Assembly (NCBI GenBank): GCA_015065605.1
Contig: SVPZ01000011.1
Coordinates: forward strand, 1-62,922
DNA from: Oscillospiraceae bacterium
Lineage (GTDB): Bacteria; Bacillota; Clostridia; Oscillospirales; Acutalibacteraceae
Reading direction: 5' to 3'
Length of the DNA: 62,922 nucleotides
The position numbers were made by a program, and so were the translations under genes. Shown in pieces: positions 34,441 through 44,407 of this stretch. Within the stretch, counting starts at the first letter, position 1. Each line of letters opens with the position of its first letter. Under the pieces are notes generated by a model. The model was not told the DNA's origin and did not search any database. It saw only the letters and a program-made list of their open reading frames with translations.

Positions 34441-36402
34441 TTATACGTTTTTGATCCAAACAGCCGCTTTGTTTCCTTCGTCAAGCAATTTACCGGAACT
34501 TGCGTAGTCACAAAGAAGCATAGAACCGTCTTCGGTTTTTACCTTGATACAAAGCTGTGTTTCAAAATCAGCGGTAGCCTTTTCAAATGATACTATACCG
34601 TTATCATCAATTATTTTTGCGGCTTTTGTCATATCGTAACCGAAACGAGAATCTTGAGCAAACATAAGAGGACCTTTTTGAAGTGCAATAGTATTTTTTG
34701 CTTCAGGGTCTTCTTTGTCGTAGGTCGGAATTACAACACAGTTTCCACCCCAAACTACGCCGTTCATAAGCACCTGATTGCCGTACGGGATAGGCTTTAT
34801 AACGGTAAGCGGCATATCGAAAACAAGATCGATAACTTCTGTTTCTTTTTTGCAGATAATTTCGTTATAGCCTGAAACTACGTCGATTTCATTGCCGTTT
34901 TGAGCAATTTTTGTATTAGCGCTAAAGGAAGGATTACGAAGTTTAAGTGTAAATTCTGCCTTTTCGGGATTATTAATTAAAACCCTAACGGTGTTTTCTG
35001 CAGGATATTTTGTATCAATTTTAAATTCAACGGGACTGCCGTCGGGCGTAAAGGATTTCATAACACCGCTTATGTAAAGATTTAAAGCGAAACCGTTTTC
35101 GGTGCTCATAAGAGCGGTTTTGTGAACGCTTCCTATACCTGCGCCTGCAATACATACGCAGCATCCGTAGTACTTATTGTTTTTCATAACCTTAAGACCG
35201 CCGATGTTGCCGCCACGGGTACCGGAAGTTAAGGGGCTATAACTTGTAAAGGGTAAAACAACGGGAACGATAGCGGGATTATTTGCGCGTTCTCTATCTA
35301 AAGTGGTGCTGTCTGCAAGTCTTTCTTTTATGTTTACCGTGCCAAGAAAACCGTTATAATAAGAAACTTCATATGCATCAATATATCTTGGATCAGCCGT
35401 TAAAAGATTTAACTGCATAAAGAACTTCATTAAGGTTACGGTAACACAGGTTTCCTGCATAACGTAATAGTTTGTGGTATTTGCCTGACGAACTTTAGAA
35501 TGGTCGAAAAGTTCGTGAGTACAGCCTGCAGAACCTATAACGGTAAATTCGTCTTCTAAAATCAAATCGGCAAAATTTAAAATGGCGGTTTTATACCATT
35601 CTTCGCCCGTTACTCTGTAAAGTTCCAAAAGTCCTTCAAAACAAGAGGTCATCTCATATGCTTTGGTTACGGGGTACTGATGAAGTTTTAGTTCTTTACG
35701 GAAAGCAAGTTTAAATACGTCATCTGCCCAACAACCGCCTTCGTTTACTATGTATTTAGCAAATTTTAAAAATCTTTCTTCACCCGTTATGTTATAAAGA
35801 CGAACAACAGGTTCTAAAACAGAAGAAGAGTTTAGTCCGTACCAATGCTTTGCGGTACGGGTAATGGGGAGTTTACCTTCGGCACGGTTGCCAAGCTTTG
35901 AAATAAGGTAATCAACCTGACGGCACATAGAAGCGATAATCTCTTTTTCAAGTTCTTTGTCCTCGTTTATTTCAAGGAAGTACTGCATACCCAGCAGTAC
36001 GTATTTTCTGCTCCATATATCCCATCCCGTAAATTCCTGAGCTACGACGTAGGAAGAAATTCTGCCTTTTTCGTCTTCGGTTGTTAAAATATTGCGTACG
36101 GTAGCGGTTAAAATTTCAAGAAGTTTAGGATTTTTTGTATAGGAATATACAAAGCAGGCGCCTCTCATCATTTTGCCCCAGTATTCACCGCGCCAGCCTG
36201 CATCGGGGCCGTCGATTCTGTCGGTGAACTGATTAACGAAATCTATCCAAAGGTCTTCTCTTAAAGATTGTTTTTCCTCGGTAAACTTCATCGTTTTATC
36301 GGTTATTTCATCAAATTTATATTCATTATTAAAGTTGATAAAATGCCTGTCGGTTTTCAGTCTTGGAAAGTTAGCGGTATTTTCTTTATAAAAATCAAGC
36401 AT
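34441..36402 (-). CDS. GH127-like glycoside hydrolase, copy 2
   Basis: Tandem paralogue of the 32063 gene, also 653 residues, with the same Glu-Thr-Cys and Cys-Cys metal/nucleophile positions (MQETCVTVT, YGCCVCIAG) and the same C-terminal beta-sandwich. Differences cluster in the region after residue 340 (TTLDRERANNPAIVPV against a different sequence in copy 1) and in surface loops, suggesting divergence in substrate choice after duplication. AGGAGG precedes ATG. It has its own promoter; the MITE terminator hairpin separates it from copy 1. Probably cytoplasmic, acting on imported oligosaccharide. Confidence 0.75.
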   Translation of the reverse strand: MLDFYKENTANFPRLKTDRHFINFNNEYKFDEITDKTMKFTEEKQSLREDLWIDFVNQFTDRIDGPDAGWRGEYWGKMMRGACFVYSYTKNPKLLEILTATVRNILTTEDEKGRISSYVVAQEFTGWDIWSRKYVLLGMQYFLEINEDKELEKEIIASMCRQVDYLISKLGNRAEGKLPITRTAKHWYGLNSSSVLEPVVRLYNITGEERFLKFAKYIVNEGGCWADDVFKLAFRKELKLHQYPVTKAYEMTSCFEGLLELYRVTGEEWYKTAILNFADLILEDEFTVIGSAGCTHELFDHSKVRQANTTNYYVMQETCVTVTLMKFFMQLNLLTADPRYIDAYEVSYYNGFLGTVNIKERLADSTTLDRERANNPAIVPVVLPFTSYSPLTSGTRGGNIGGLKVMKNNKYYGCCVCIAGAGIGSVHKTALMSTENGFALNLYISGVMKSFTPDGSPVEFKIDTKYPAENTVRVLINNPEKAEFTLKLRNPSFSANTKIAQNGNEIDVVSGYNEIICKKETEVIDLVFDMPLTVIKPIPYGNQVLMNGVVWGGNCVVIPTYDKEDPEAKNTIALQKGPLMFAQDSRFGYDMTKAAKIIDDNGIVSFEKATADFETQLCIKVKTEDGSMLLCDYASSGKLLDEGNKAAVWIKNV

Positions 36403-36430
36403 AATAAACCCTCCTGTTTTAATTAGTTAT

Positions 36431-36458
36431 ATTATACAATAACGGTTGAATTTTTCAA
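36431..36458 (-). promoter_or_regulatory. Sigma-A promoter of GH127-like copy 2
   Basis: Minus-strand TTGAAA, 16-nt spacer, TATAAT. Confidence 0.6.
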
Positions 36459-36591
36459 GGGGAAAAAGAGAATATTTTTTGTAAAAACGCGTTCTTTTGA
36501 CGTGATTTATATTGTAATTAAGGGCACACTTTACATCAACTCTTTACTTTTTTTTATAATATGTTAAAATGTATTAAAAGGAGTGGTGTTT

Positions 36592-37437
36592 GTGAAAATT
36601 ACGCTCATTGGAAAACTTCACGGCCATCAGGACGGTGCTATTTATAACGGATATATTTTTCATTTTAACAATACCGGTAAATGTTTTGTTTACGATATAA
36701 ATAATTTATCATTTGACAGCGAAAGAGTATGTGAATTTATTTTGGATAAAGCTGATTTAATCGTTCCACACTGCAACAGCGTTTCTTTCGGTAATGAAAA
36801 ATATTGCGAAACCGATGAATTTCCTCTGCTTTACGGTAATATATATAATAATTATGCAAAAAGTGAAAATAAACTTAAGGGTGTTACCTGTGTCTATCGT
36901 ATTACAAGAAACGGTAATGAATTTAAAAGCAGTTTGGTGCAGATTATTGAAATCGGTTTTTGTGAAGATGAATTATGGAAAAGCGAAAACGACGCACGTC
37001 CGTACGGTAATTTTGTAATTGATAACGAAAACGGGGAATATATCGCCTTTACTATGCGTACGGGTGATAAAACTACGCGCTATTTTGGTTTTGATTTGCC
37101 CAAATTAAATGACGGACAAATGGATTTAAAATATGGCGTAAATAGGGTTTTGCTTAATAAAGAAGATATAAAATACAGTTTTGATGCCGAATATCAGAAC
37201 TTTATGCAAGGCGCTACTTTTAAAAATGGTATAGTATATACTTTAGAGGGATTTAACGCTGATTATCCGTCTGCGCCACCTGCTTTAAGGCTTGTTGACG
37301 TGAAAAAACAAAAAGATATTGCCTATTATAACTTTATCGATTACGGATTGAAAATTGAAACTGAATTAATTGATTTCGTTGATGATACTTGTTATTATGC
37401 CGATGACAACGGAAATTTTTATATTTTAACCTTTTAA
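36592..37437 (+). CDS. Hypothetical protein, possible beta-propeller
   Basis: A 281-residue soluble protein rich in aromatic residues and Asn/Asp with recurring strand-turn-strand units (GHQDGAIYNGYIFHFNNTGK, NGEYIAFTMRTGDKT, NGIVYTLEGFNADYPSAPPA, DDTCYYADDNGNFYIL), which suggests a beta-propeller; no family is recognised. GTG at 36592 is taken as the start because AAAGGAG lies 9 nt upstream; GTG 36583 abuts that site. No signal peptide. Followed 26 bp later by an alpha/beta hydrolase, likely in the same operon, and divergent from the GH127-like genes. Confidence 0.6.
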   Translation: MKITLIGKLHGHQDGAIYNGYIFHFNNTGKCFVYDINNLSFDSERVCEFILDKADLIVPHCNSVSFGNEKYCETDEFPLLYGNIYNNYAKSENKLKGVTCVYRITRNGNEFKSSLVQIIEIGFCEDELWKSENDARPYGNFVIDNENGEYIAFTMRTGDKTTRYFGFDLPKLNDGQMDLKYGVNRVLLNKEDIKYSFDAEYQNFMQGATFKNGIVYTLEGFNADYPSAPPALRLVDVKKQKDIAYYNFIDYGLKIETELIDFVDDTCYYADDNGNFYILTF

Positions 37438-37463
37438 TAACACTAAAGAAAAGAGGCTTTTAG

Positions 37464-38552
37464 ATGGGATCTAACGAGTTTGGTCAAAAACTTAAAGATA
37501 ACGCAAAAATTCTTGGTCAAATTGCGCTTTCCACCGGTTTACAAATAGGAACTGTTCTGGGTGCAAAGGCTTTATATGATTCTTTCTTCCCACGATACGA
37601 AAAACGTGATATTGATACAATTTTCGGTGAATTTGATTATAGCCGTGTAGAAGAAAAACTTCCGCGTACCACCTTTTTCTTTCCCAGCGGTCAGTGGAAA
37701 CTTCAGGGATATTTTTATCCTTGCTATAATGCAAAGAAAATGGTTGTAGTTTGCCACGGTATGCATTCAGGATCAGATGATTATCTTCCGTTTATTTCAT
37801 ACTTTGTGAATAACGGTTACGCTGTATTTTCATACGATTGTCAGGGCACCTACGCTTCACAGGGTGATTCTACAGTAGGTATGTGCACGCCGCTTGTAAA
37901 TTTGGATCATGCGCTGACCTATATAGAAAACGACAGTCAGTTATCAAGATATAAACTTTATTTATTCGGTCATTCATGGGGCGGATATGCGGTTACCACG
38001 GTGCTTTCTCTTCATAAAAATATATGCGGCTGCGCGGCAATAGCGCCTTTTAACAGCGGTTATACGCTGATTAAGGAAAAGGGCGAACAATACGCAGGTT
38101 CTCTCACAGATTCTTTGGTGGGCGGTTTCCCGAAGGAGTTTTTGGATACCTATCAGGCTCTGCTTTTTAAGGATTACGTAAAACTTGATGCGGTAAAGGG
38201 TATAAACAGTACAGACGTGCCCGTATTTATTGCTCACGGAACCCGTGATTTTGTAATAAGTTATGCTCATCAATCGGTTATTTCCCATAAAGATGAAATA
38301 AGGCAAAAAAACGTAACCTATTACGTTGGTACCGATGATCAGGCAGGACACAATACCATTCTGCATTCAAAACGTGCGGTTGCCTATCAGAAATTGGTTG
38401 ATAAAGAACTTAAACGACTGACAAATGAATATGATAGAGATTTAACTCAAGAGGAAAAAGCAGAGTTCTGCAAGAAGGTCGATCACGCTTTATATAGTGA
38501 AGTCAATACCGAAATGATGCAGGAAATTTTAAATATGTTTAATAACGTATAA
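37464..38552 (+). CDS. Alpha/beta-hydrolase, serine aminopeptidase/lipase type
   Basis: A 362-residue hydrolase. A hydrophobic stretch near residues 17-40 may associate with membrane. The alpha/beta fold starts near 75: VVVCHGMHSGSDDY (oxyanion), YDCQGTYASQGDS, the nucleophile elbow LFGHSWGGYA, HGTRDFVISY with the acid Asp, and DQAGHNTIL with the His. A 60-residue C-terminal helical tail follows. Substrate unknown; monoacylglycerol lipase-like or esterase. AAAAGAGG lies before ATG. Confidence 0.85.
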   Translation: MGSNEFGQKLKDNAKILGQIALSTGLQIGTVLGAKALYDSFFPRYEKRDIDTIFGEFDYSRVEEKLPRTTFFFPSGQWKLQGYFYPCYNAKKMVVVCHGMHSGSDDYLPFISYFVNNGYAVFSYDCQGTYASQGDSTVGMCTPLVNLDHALTYIENDSQLSRYKLYLFGHSWGGYAVTTVLSLHKNICGCAAIAPFNSGYTLIKEKGEQYAGSLTDSLVGGFPKEFLDTYQALLFKDYVKLDAVKGINSTDVPVFIAHGTRDFVISYAHQSVISHKDEIRQKNVTYYVGTDDQAGHNTILHSKRAVAYQKLVDKELKRLTNEYDRDLTQEEKAEFCKKVDHALYSEVNTEMMQEILNMFNNV

Positions 38553-38582
38553 CTTTATTTTTTAAACGTTAACAGATAAGAA

Positions 38583-38612
38583 ACACCCGTGCCGTTTGGC
38601 ACGGGTGTTCTA
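38583..38612 (+). terminator. Hairpin after the hydrolase gene
   Basis: acacccgtgcc-gttt-ggcacgggtgt, 11-bp GC-rich stem; the tail is only moderately T-rich. Confidence 0.65.
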
Positions 38613-38615
38613 TGT

Positions 38616-38691
38616 AAAAGCATCTAAAAAGGAGAGTTGTATAATAAGCAAAGAAATTCAAATATCCTTGCTAAAATTTTAAGATGCTTTT
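38616..38691. repeat. Wide inverted repeat at the 3' end of the secreted-protein gene
   Basis: Arms aaaagcatct (38616-38625) and agatgctttt (38682-38691) enclose 56 bases. On the minus strand this lies just after the stop of the 38700 gene and may serve as its terminator. Confidence 0.4.
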
Positions 38692-38699
38692 AACCTGAA

Positions 38700-41129
38700 T
38701 TATCTGATAAAACTAAGAAATGCAACAGAACGATTTATATCGGCACAATAGATGGTGAATACGTTACCGTTGACGTCTTTAAAGGTAACAAAGCCTCTCG
38801 CCATAAGTTCTTTCGTATCGTTAACTTCGAAGCCATAAACATAATAGGAGTAACGCAACGTATTGGTTTCCTCGTTATAATCCCAAGAGTTGCATAATGC
38901 TTCGTCCTTTACTCCCCATACGCTTAGCGCCGAATTTTCTTTATAAGAAATTGTGTTATTGGGAGTTCTTTGCTTTATATAGCCCCAACTCTGACGGTCA
39001 GCATAGGTTGCTCCATTGCGGAATATAACGCCACGCTCTATTATTTCGTATTCTTTATCACCAAGAATGATTGTTTTGCCATCAGTAGTCTTATAGTCAA
39101 AATAGAATCTGATTGCCTGACCGCCGGCCACCTCTTCGGCTTCGCCCGTAAGAATACTTGCGCCACCTGACGTTAAGGCGTTTTCAATGGGAGTAATAAC
39201 AAAATCCTTCATTTGAAGCGTGTCTTCACCGCCATTACGCATTGAAAGGTACAGAGCGTCAAATCCGGTAGTATCAACGGTAAAATCATTACCGGACGTT
39301 GGTTGCGTAAGCACACCGTTTATATTTGCAGTAAAGAAAATTTCTGCCTTATTCCACTGACCTGCGGTAGAATTGTCGGTATTAATCGTGTAAATATTAT
39401 TATTGGTATTACCTTCAACGTACATAGAGAAACTATAAGCGTTGGCATAGGAAGCGGTGACAAGGTTAATATCAAAACTCTTATTTAAGGTTTCGGGATA
39501 ATAAGAAAAGGTTAATTTATAGGTAACCTGATCTTCTGCCTTACCCAATCTGTAAACACCTTCGTATTTTCCTTTTGTTCCGTCGAAAAGAAGTGTAGGA
39601 ACGGTTTGTCCGTTTTCATCTTCTTTGGTTGAAGTGTTGAAATATGAACCTGAACAGTAGGTGGTATCATCGTCACTATCAAGTGTTTCTTTTGCACTGT
39701 GAAGTTCGATATCTTCTGTTGGGAAGGTGCTTTCGGTGAATATTTTGTAATTTTTGTAATCGGTGTACCAATTATTATCAATTATTCCCGTTTCGGGCAA
39801 AGTAAGGGGAGCACCGGGATATCCTGAAATAACCTGTATGTCATCACCGTTTTTGAGAGTAACGTTGGTTTTTTCAACGTCTATATAAGAAGCATATACC
39901 TCGGTTATACCTGTAGCAAAGGCGAGGTTGGATGCAGAAACGGTTAGTTCCTTATCAAGATACCAACCGTTGAAAATCTTGCCTTCGGGGGCTTCTGGGG
40001 TGTAAAGTTGTACCTTTTCTCCGATTGCACCGGTCATTTCGCTGATTTTTGTTTCACCGTCGTAAAGTTCTACAACAGCGCAGTCTTTTTCAATAATCGC
40101 CAGTTTTGTTATATACATATCTACGTATGCATGGGAATATATTTCACCGTCAACCTCGATTTTATCGTCTTCGATAGCATCGGGCAAATTACCTTTAACG
40201 TAAACGTCTTTACAAGCAGGAAGCTCCAGTGCGAAATATTGGTTATAGTATGAATGTGTTGACTGTGGCGTATAAGAAGAACCATAGGCTCCGAAGTTTT
40301 GGAAGCAACCTACTGCATCTTCTCTATAAACATTCGTGGTTTGAGCATTGGTTACTATTTGCCATTCGCCAAACTCAAGAGCGGGAATATTTAAATAGTC
40401 GCCTGCGTAATAAAGATTATACGCATAGGTAAGGCCTGTTTCGCTTACGTTAAAAGGAGTAGCAGTTTCGGTAAGAGCGCCGTTTTTATAGGAATAGGTC
40501 GTATTAGCCGTTCCGCCGATGTCAGAAGAAGTAATGGTGCGTAAATCATACATATCATAAATACTTCTAAAACTGTTGATACCTGCATATCCGGTTTTTC
40601 CTGTTAATCCAAGCGGGCTTCCGCCTGTTCCGTTCCAAGCATTGCTTCTTAAGTTCGTACCGGGAGCAACGCCGAACATAGTACCGCTATAATAATCGCT
40701 TTTAGTAGTATTGGCATTAGCCTTAAAGGTGACTTCTAAGCTGAAAATATAGGATTTTCCGGGCTCCATATAAAAAGCTTTTCCGTCGCTCATTAAAGGA
40801 ACTATAGCGGTTTTGTATCCGCTGCCGCTGTAAACAACTCGCAAAGCATCTTTGCCGTTAATGGTTGCGTGTTCGGTTTTATAGCCGTATTCGTTACCGT
40901 CCATTCCATTCAAAATAGGATCAAAGGTGCTGACAGCTGTTTTTAATCCTTGAGGATGAGGCTGTGCCTTGGAATAATCAGTGCAAATCGTGTCTTCCGA
41001 AAAATCCCAATTGTAATAATTGATTCCGGAAATTGCTTGTGAAGTCTTTTCTGTTTGAGCTATAGTAGGGATAATCATAGCACTTAATAAAAGACAAAAC
41101 GTAAGAATAATACTAAGCAATTTTTTCAT
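38700..41129 (-). CDS. Large secreted protein with InlB B-repeat
   Basis: An 809-residue exported protein with a clear signal peptide (MKKLLSIILTFCLLLSAM, cleavage near IAQ). The N-terminal ~330 residues form a beta-rich domain beginning INYYNWDFSEDTICT, resembling carbohydrate-binding or concanavalin-like folds. Around residues 355-420 is an InlB/Listeria-Bacteroides repeat (KVQLYTPEAPEGKIFNGWYLDKELT). A second beta domain and a C-terminal ~130-residue beta domain follow. There is no LPXTG motif, so it is probably released or held non-covalently. GGAGAG precedes ATG. Likely a glycan- or host-facing protein. Confidence 0.75.
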   Translation of the reverse strand: MKKLLSIILTFCLLLSAMIIPTIAQTEKTSQAISGINYYNWDFSEDTICTDYSKAQPHPQGLKTAVSTFDPILNGMDGNEYGYKTEHATINGKDALRVVYSGSGYKTAIVPLMSDGKAFYMEPGKSYIFSLEVTFKANANTTKSDYYSGTMFGVAPGTNLRSNAWNGTGGSPLGLTGKTGYAGINSFRSIYDMYDLRTITSSDIGGTANTTYSYKNGALTETATPFNVSETGLTYAYNLYYAGDYLNIPALEFGEWQIVTNAQTTNVYREDAVGCFQNFGAYGSSYTPQSTHSYYNQYFALELPACKDVYVKGNLPDAIEDDKIEVDGEIYSHAYVDMYITKLAIIEKDCAVVELYDGETKISEMTGAIGEKVQLYTPEAPEGKIFNGWYLDKELTVSASNLAFATGITEVYASYIDVEKTNVTLKNGDDIQVISGYPGAPLTLPETGIIDNNWYTDYKNYKIFTESTFPTEDIELHSAKETLDSDDDTTYCSGSYFNTSTKEDENGQTVPTLLFDGTKGKYEGVYRLGKAEDQVTYKLTFSYYPETLNKSFDINLVTASYANAYSFSMYVEGNTNNNIYTINTDNSTAGQWNKAEIFFTANINGVLTQPTSGNDFTVDTTGFDALYLSMRNGGEDTLQMKDFVITPIENALTSGGASILTGEAEEVAGGQAIRFYFDYKTTDGKTIILGDKEYEIIERGVIFRNGATYADRQSWGYIKQRTPNNTISYKENSALSVWGVKDEALCNSWDYNEETNTLRYSYYVYGFEVNDTKELMARGFVTFKDVNGNVFTIYCADINRSVAFLSFIR

Positions 41130-41288
41130 AAAAAACTCTCCTTATAAGATTTGTTTTTTATAATACTATCATACAATTTTTCTTATCACAATGTTTGTGG
41201 AAGAGATTTTGTGAAATATGGAAATGTTTTTCTGTAATAAACTTTTATTGAGAAATTTTAAGAAATCGTTTATTAAATTTGAAAATAA

Positions 41289-41326
41289 AAAGAGATATCT
41301 TCATACAAAAGAAGATATCTCTTTAA
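41289..41326 (-). terminator. Terminator of the glyA-phosphoesterase unit
   Basis: aaagagatatcttc / gaagatatctcttt with an 8-base loop; T-rich tail on the minus strand. Confidence 0.75.
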
Positions 41327-41340
41327 AATGTGTATTGATT

Positions 41341-42384
41341 TTATATTTCAAGTTTCCAGTTTCCCGAAAGAACTCTGGGTTCACAGTCATTCCATTTGGT
41401 TTCGGGAGGAAGTATGCCGTAAACGTATTCGCTTTCCATACCTTCAACGGTGATTTCGCCGTCTTCGGTAACGGTAACTATAGCGTTCAGAGCGTCTTTT
41501 GTGCACCAAGTGTTTTTACCCATTGTGTCCTGTGCATAAGAACGCGCATAGGTTTTAATCGCCTTGCCGTCTTCAAATTCGGTAAAATTATAGGTGTGTT
41601 CTGCACTATAGTGTTCGCTACCCTTTAACTGCCACCAACTGTTTCTCGTGGTATTCATATCAAGATAAAATACGTTGTTTACAATTTCGGCATTATTGGT
41701 ATGTATATGGCCGTTAATTGCCATAAGTACGGTGCCTTTTTTTATTGAGTTGGCACATGCGAAAAGGCGTCTTACGTGTTCGGCATCGGGAGAGGTGCTT
41801 CTGAACTTGCCCGAATAACTGTCGTGGCTGATAACGATACATTTTTTACCTTGAAGAGCAGAATCTATAAGTACCTTTTCGAGCCAGTTAAGCTGTTTAG
41901 TACCAAGACTGTTTCCGTAAAGATTTCCTTGACGTGGACCGTAACTGTTAACGGTATTGTGTTCCCAAAAACCTTCCTTATTAAAAGAATAATTGGTATC
42001 GGTACAAATTATGCGGAAGTTTTTAATATCCACGTAATAGTAAGCTATACTGCCATCACCAACCTTGCCATCCTCGGTTCCCCAAACAGCGTTCTTTGCG
42101 TTGGTTAAAAGAGGTGTAACAAAATCCATTGTATTATGACATTCTAATTCGTGATTTCCATAGACACCGCACACGGGAACGCCCATTTTGTTGTTCAAAA
42201 AGGGTTCGATTACTTCCATAGAACCTTTATAGTCGTTGCTGTAATCACCTGCGTGAAAAATCGCTTCAACCTTTTGATGTTCTGCGCGTTCTAATATTGC
42301 GTTTAAATCTTCAATTACAACGGGATACATACCCTTTTTATAATGAAAATCCGCAACAAGAGAAAACTTTAATTTGTTAGTCAT
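41341..42384 (-). CDS. Calcineurin-like metallophosphoesterase
   Basis: A 347-residue binuclear-metal phosphoesterase. The motifs come in order: ADFHYKKG (D-x-H), HAGDYSND (GD), YGNHELE (GNH-E), VISHDSYSG (His) and NGHIHTNN (GHxH). A C-terminal beta region of about 90 residues follows. No signal peptide, so cytoplasmic. It begins 19 bp after glyA on the same strand, so they are probably cotranscribed, although no functional link is known. Substrate unknown. Confidence 0.88.
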   Translation of the reverse strand: MTNKLKFSLVADFHYKKGMYPVVIEDLNAILERAEHQKVEAIFHAGDYSNDYKGSMEVIEPFLNNKMGVPVCGVYGNHELECHNTMDFVTPLLTNAKNAVWGTEDGKVGDGSIAYYYVDIKNFRIICTDTNYSFNKEGFWEHNTVNSYGPRQGNLYGNSLGTKQLNWLEKVLIDSALQGKKCIVISHDSYSGKFRSTSPDAEHVRRLFACANSIKKGTVLMAINGHIHTNNAEIVNNVFYLDMNTTRNSWWQLKGSEHYSAEHTYNFTEFEDGKAIKTYARSYAQDTMGKNTWCTKDALNAIVTVTEDGEITVEGMESEYVYGILPPETKWNDCEPRVLSGNWKLEI

Positions 42385-42403
42385 AACGATAGCCTCGCTT
42401 AAA

Positions 42404-43645
42404 TTATTTTTCGCTGTAAATCGGAAACTGATTGCAAAGTTCTATTACTTCTTTCGTTATAACTTCCTTGCTGTTTTCAAAATCAGTAGCAACGAGCTTT
42501 AACCAATGAGCAATCTTTAACATTTCTGCCTCTTTAAAGCCTCTGCTTGTAACCGCAGGGGTACCGATTCTCAGTCCGCTTGTTACAAAAGGACTCTGCG
42601 GGTCAGCGGGAATGGTGTTTTTATTGGCGGTAATGTGAACCTCGTCAAGCATATGCTCGAATTCCTTACCGGTAAGGTTCATATTTCTGAGGTCTAAAAG
42701 CATAAGGTGGTTATCGGTGCCGCCGGATACAATGTTAAAGCCTTCTTCTTTAAGGGCGTTAGCAAGGCAGTTTGCATTTTTGATAATCTGCTTCTGATAC
42801 TCTTTGAATTCGTCGGTAAGCGCTTCACCTAAAGCAACAGCCTTAGCGGCAATAATGTGCATTAAAGGGCCGCCCTGAATTCCGGGGAAGATAGCCTTGT
42901 CTATCTGCTTTGCGTATTGCTCCTTGCAGAGAATAAGACCGCCTCTGGGACCGCGAAGGGTTTTATGGGTGGTGGTGGTAACGACGTCTGCATAGGGAAC
43001 GGGACTTTCGTGAAGACCTGCGGCAACAAGACCTGCAATATGAGCCATATCAACGAGAAGGTATGCGCCTACCTTGTCGGCAATTTCGCGGAAACGCTTA
43101 AAGTCAATAGCTCTTGCATATGCGGAAGCGCCTGCTAAAATAAGCTTAGGCTTGTTTTCAAGAGCGAGTTTTTCGACCAAATCGTAATCAATTGTCTGTG
43201 TGGTTTCGTCAACACCGTAAGGAACGATGTTAAAATATTTACCGGAAATATTTACGGGAGAACCGTGAGAAAGATGACCGCCTTCGGAAAGGTTCATTGA
43301 AAGAACGGTGTCACCCGGCTCTAATAGTGCAAAGAATACTGCAAGGTTAGCGCTTGCACCGGAATGGGGCTGAACGTTTGCGTGTTCGGCACCGAAAAGC
43401 TTTTTGGCACGTTCTCTGGCAATTTCTTCAACCTCGTCAACGTAAACACAACCGCCGTAATAACGCTTACCCGGATAACCTTCGGCATATTTATTGGTGA
43501 GGGGGGTGCCTGCGGCGAGAAGCACTGCTTCACTTACAATATTTTCACTTGCGATAAGTTCGATATTGTGGGACTGACGCTCGTTTTCTCTTTTTACCGA
43601 AGCGTAAACTTCGCTGTCAAATTCATTTAATTTGTCGTAAAACAT
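42404..43645 (-). CDS. glyA: Serine hydroxymethyltransferase
   Basis: PLP enzyme that interconverts serine and glycine and loads tetrahydrofolate with a one-carbon unit. The 413-residue protein shows [45 protein letters not shown] and [14 protein letters not shown], which holds the PLP lysine. ATG at 43645 ([14 protein letters not shown]) is chosen because AAGGAG lies 7 nt upstream; the frame extends 14 codons further with no ribosome site. Promoter with a spacer palindrome lies just upstream. Confidence 0.96.
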   Translation of the reverse strand: MFYDKLNEFDSEVYASVKRENERQSHNIELIASENIVSEAVLLAAGTPLTNKYAEGYPGKRYYGGCVYVDEVEEIARERAKKLFGAEHANVQPHSGASANLAVFFALLEPGDTVLSMNLSEGGHLSHGSPVNISGKYFNIVPYGVDETTQTIDYDLVEKLALENKPKLILAGASAYARAIDFKRFREIADKVGAYLLVDMAHIAGLVAAGLHESPVPYADVVTTTTHKTLRGPRGGLILCKEQYAKQIDKAIFPGIQGGPLMHIIAAKAVALGEALTDEFKEYQKQIIKNANCLANALKEEGFNIVSGGTDNHLMLLDLRNMNLTGKEFEHMLDEVHITANKNTIPADPQSPFVTSGLRIGTPAVTSRGFKEAEMLKIAHWLKLVATDFENSKEVITKEVIELCNQFPIYSEK

Positions 43646-43677
43646 AACATAACTCCTTAAGTTTAATATTCTCAAAA

Positions 43678-43706
43678 ATTTTACCATATATAGTATGGTT
43701 TTGCAA
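43678..43706 (-). promoter_or_regulatory. glyA promoter with a palindrome in the spacer
   Basis: Minus-strand TTGCAA, 17-nt spacer, TAAAAT. The spacer and -10 edge contain the palindrome ACCATA-tatag-TATGGT (43683-43699), positioned to block polymerase if bound by a repressor. Confidence 0.55.
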
Positions 43707-43711
43707 GACTT

Positions 43712-44341
43712 TTAAGCCATAAGTTCAAAATCACTTTTGGGATGCATACAAAGCGGACAGGTCCAATCGCTCGGAAGTTCTTCAAAAGGAACCTTTTCTT
43801 TTGCATCGTCGTAAATATATCCGCAAATAGTGCATACCCATTTTTTGCCTGTTCCCGACTGTTTTACGGGTGCGGGTTTTATATTTTTGTGATAATAAGC
43901 ATAGGTAACACTGGGTGCAGAAGAAAGAATTATAGTTTCGGTAACGTCGGCAATAAAGAGAGTATGGGTGCCGAGGTCAACGGTATTTTTTATCTTTGCA
44001 CTGATTACCGTGTTTATATTTTCATCAACGTAAACGATACCGTTTTCGCTTCTTTTAGCATCCTTTGGAACCTTTTCTTCATTTCTTCCGCTTTTAAAAC
44101 CGTATTGCTTGAACAGGTCGAAGGAAGCGCCTTCGGCAATAACCGATACGTTAAACTCCTTAGTGTTCATTATCATATCGTGGGTGAAATTGTTTTTATT
44201 TACGGTAACGCTTATTGAAAGAGGGGAAACGGTAACCTGAGAAACCGTATTTATAATACATCCGTTATCCTTATCATTTTCTTTTGCGGTTAAAACGTAC
44301 AGACCGTATGAAACGTTATTTAGTGATTTTTCGTCAATCAT
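43712..44341 (-). CDS. Flavin reductase-rubredoxin fusion (Hrb-like)
   Basis: A 209-residue protein: residues 1-150 form an FMN-binding flavin reductase-like domain ([34 protein letters not shown]), and the C-terminal ~50 residues are a rubredoxin with two Cys-x-x-Cys pairs ([12 protein letters not shown] and [11 protein letters not shown]). This is the layout of high-molecular-weight rubredoxin, which in anaerobes passes electrons to flavodiiron proteins to remove oxygen or NO. ATG 44341 has AAAGGTG upstream; the GTG at 44350 overlaps it. Divergent from bioY with overlapping promoters. Confidence 0.88.
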   Translation of the reverse strand: MIDEKSLNNVSYGLYVLTAKENDKDNGCIINTVSQVTVSPLSISVTVNKNNFTHDMIMNTKEFNVSVIAEGASFDLFKQYGFKSGRNEEKVPKDAKRSENGIVYVDENINTVISAKIKNTVDLGTHTLFIADVTETIILSSAPSVTYAYYHKNIKPAPVKQSGTGKKWVCTICGYIYDDAKEKVPFEELPSDWTCPLCMHPKSDFELMA

Positions 44342-44373
44342 TTCCGTCACCTTTCTTTTATTAGTGGTTTATT

Positions 44374-44407
44374 ATATTGTAACAAAAAACTAGTTTGTTG
44401 ACAATAT
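44374..44407. promoter_or_regulatory. Inverted repeat between hrb-like and bioY, candidate BirA site
   Basis: ATATTGTAAC (44374-44383) and GTTGACAATAT (44397-44407) form an imperfect palindrome with a 13-base centre. It overlaps the bioY -35 and both elements of the leftward promoter. Size and half-site sequence resemble BirA biotin-repressor operators. Confidence 0.45.
44376..44404 (-). promoter_or_regulatory. Sigma-A promoter of the Hrb-like gene
   Basis: Minus-strand TTGTCA, 17-nt spacer, TACAAT; both hexamers fall in the arms of the palindrome. Confidence 0.5.

Noticed and set aside
38637-38693. Short peptide frame (LYNKQRN...) after a GGAGAG in the wide inverted repeat
   Set aside because: The spacing from ribosome site to TTG is only 2 bases and the composition gives no support.
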